Made by a program: the position numbers and the translations under genes. Positions 43,155 through 43,339 of a stretch of DNA of 43,339 nucleotides are shown piece by piece (the first letter of the stretch is position 1; every line of letters begins with the position of its first letter). This DNA is from Azospirillum melinis (lineage in GTDB: Bacteria; Pseudomonadota; Alphaproteobacteria; Azospirillales; Azospirillaceae). Under the pieces are notes generated by a model, which was not told the origin of the DNA, did no database searches, and was given only the letters and a program-made list of their open reading frames with translations. The stretch lies in assembly GCF_013340935.1 (NCBI RefSeq), contig NZ_WHOS01000061.1:1-43339 (forward strand), given 5' to 3'.

Positions 43155-43281
43155 CCGCTCCGGCCTATGGAGGGTATTCCCCCCCGCCCCTACAGAACCA
43201 ACAACCGGGCGCGCCCCATCCAGGGGCCCCCTACCCCCCAACACCCCAACAGCCCGGCTAACCCCCCCGACCCTATCCACC
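43075..43281. repeat. Inverted low-fidelity duplication at the window end
   Basis: The reverse complement of 43075-43154 aligns without gaps to 43202-43281 with about 64 of 80 bases equal by my count, and 10 of the 16 differences put a C in the distal copy. The similarity decays but continues to about 43325. Both arms encode the same QQPGAPYPGAPYP segment on opposite strands. A fold-back read or assembly chimera with poor base quality is the likely origin. Confidence 0.8.
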
Positions 43282-43339
43282 CGGAGCCTCACCACCCCCG
43301 GCCTGTATACACACCTAGCGCGCCCCAGCAAAAGAGAGG

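Noticed and set aside
42917..43261. Plus-strand proline-rich ORF at the right end
   Set aside because: It consists of antisense acylase sequence joined to the inverted low-quality copy.

Overview
The window looks like chromosomal DNA of an alphaproteobacterium of the Rhodospirillales, most likely Azospirillum or a close relative. The GC content is very high. The gene complement points the same way: a popZ-type gene directly before valS, an HdaA-type DnaA relative, a GapR (DUF2312) gene, a three-subunit pntAA-pntAB-pntB transhydrogenase, and a fused trpE(G) gene behind a leader peptide with three consecutive Trp codons. I see no tRNA, rRNA, insertion sequence, prophage or CRISPR array. The taxonomic call is inference from gene content, not from a database match.

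Layout. 1-5160: end of popZ, valS, then on the minus strand a 47-residue cytochrome oxidase subunit IV and purM-purN. 5258-9800: a tightly packed plus-strand run (DUF2066 lipid-associated or envelope protein, CDP-alcohol phosphatidyltransferase, AI-2E/PerM permease, hdaA, SDR-like protein). 10018-12657: a MarR regulator, a 32-residue membrane miniprotein with its own palindrome and terminator-like hairpin, and an AAA-type ATPase with a Gly/Pro-rich N-terminus. 12766-14474: an N-formylglutamate amidohydrolase and a small DUF3299-like exported protein. 14506-23335: a surface polysaccharide region, with a plus-strand operon (Wzy/ligase-like protein, GT4, Wzz-like protein, GT2) facing an XRE regulator and a minus-strand pair (GT2 and a 976-residue SLBB export protein). 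23547-26225: an acetylpolyamine amidohydrolase, a HEXXH protein and N-carbamoylputrescine amidase. 26760-29613: a MarR regulator, a pentapeptide-repeat protein and PhoU. 29674-32443: the trp attenuator, trpE(G) and gapR. 32829-36507: the pnt operon with a strong terminator, a DUF1330 protein and a 42-residue membrane miniprotein. 36691-39267: a NitT/TauT-type ABC importer. 39280-43154: threonine ammonia-lyase and a penicillin-acylase-family hydrolase on the minus strand.

How genes work together. Three genes (popZ, hdaA, gapR) belong to the alphaproteobacterial chromosome replication and polarity programme. The polysaccharide genes supply polymerisation, chain-length control, glycosyl transfer and export, but no initiating transferase or flippase is visible here. 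Two amidohydrolases 736 bp apart act on polyamine precursors. The best-supported regulatory element is the trp attenuator.

The last ~185 bases are not trustworthy. They contain an inverted, C-biased, roughly 80%-identical copy of the proline-rich N-terminal coding region of the acylase, as expected from a fold-back chimera at a contig end. I did not find a clearly new multi-gene system. The most novel leads are two membrane miniproteins missed by length cut-offs, the Gly-rich AAA ATPase, a two-module pentapeptide protein and a very long SLBB protein.
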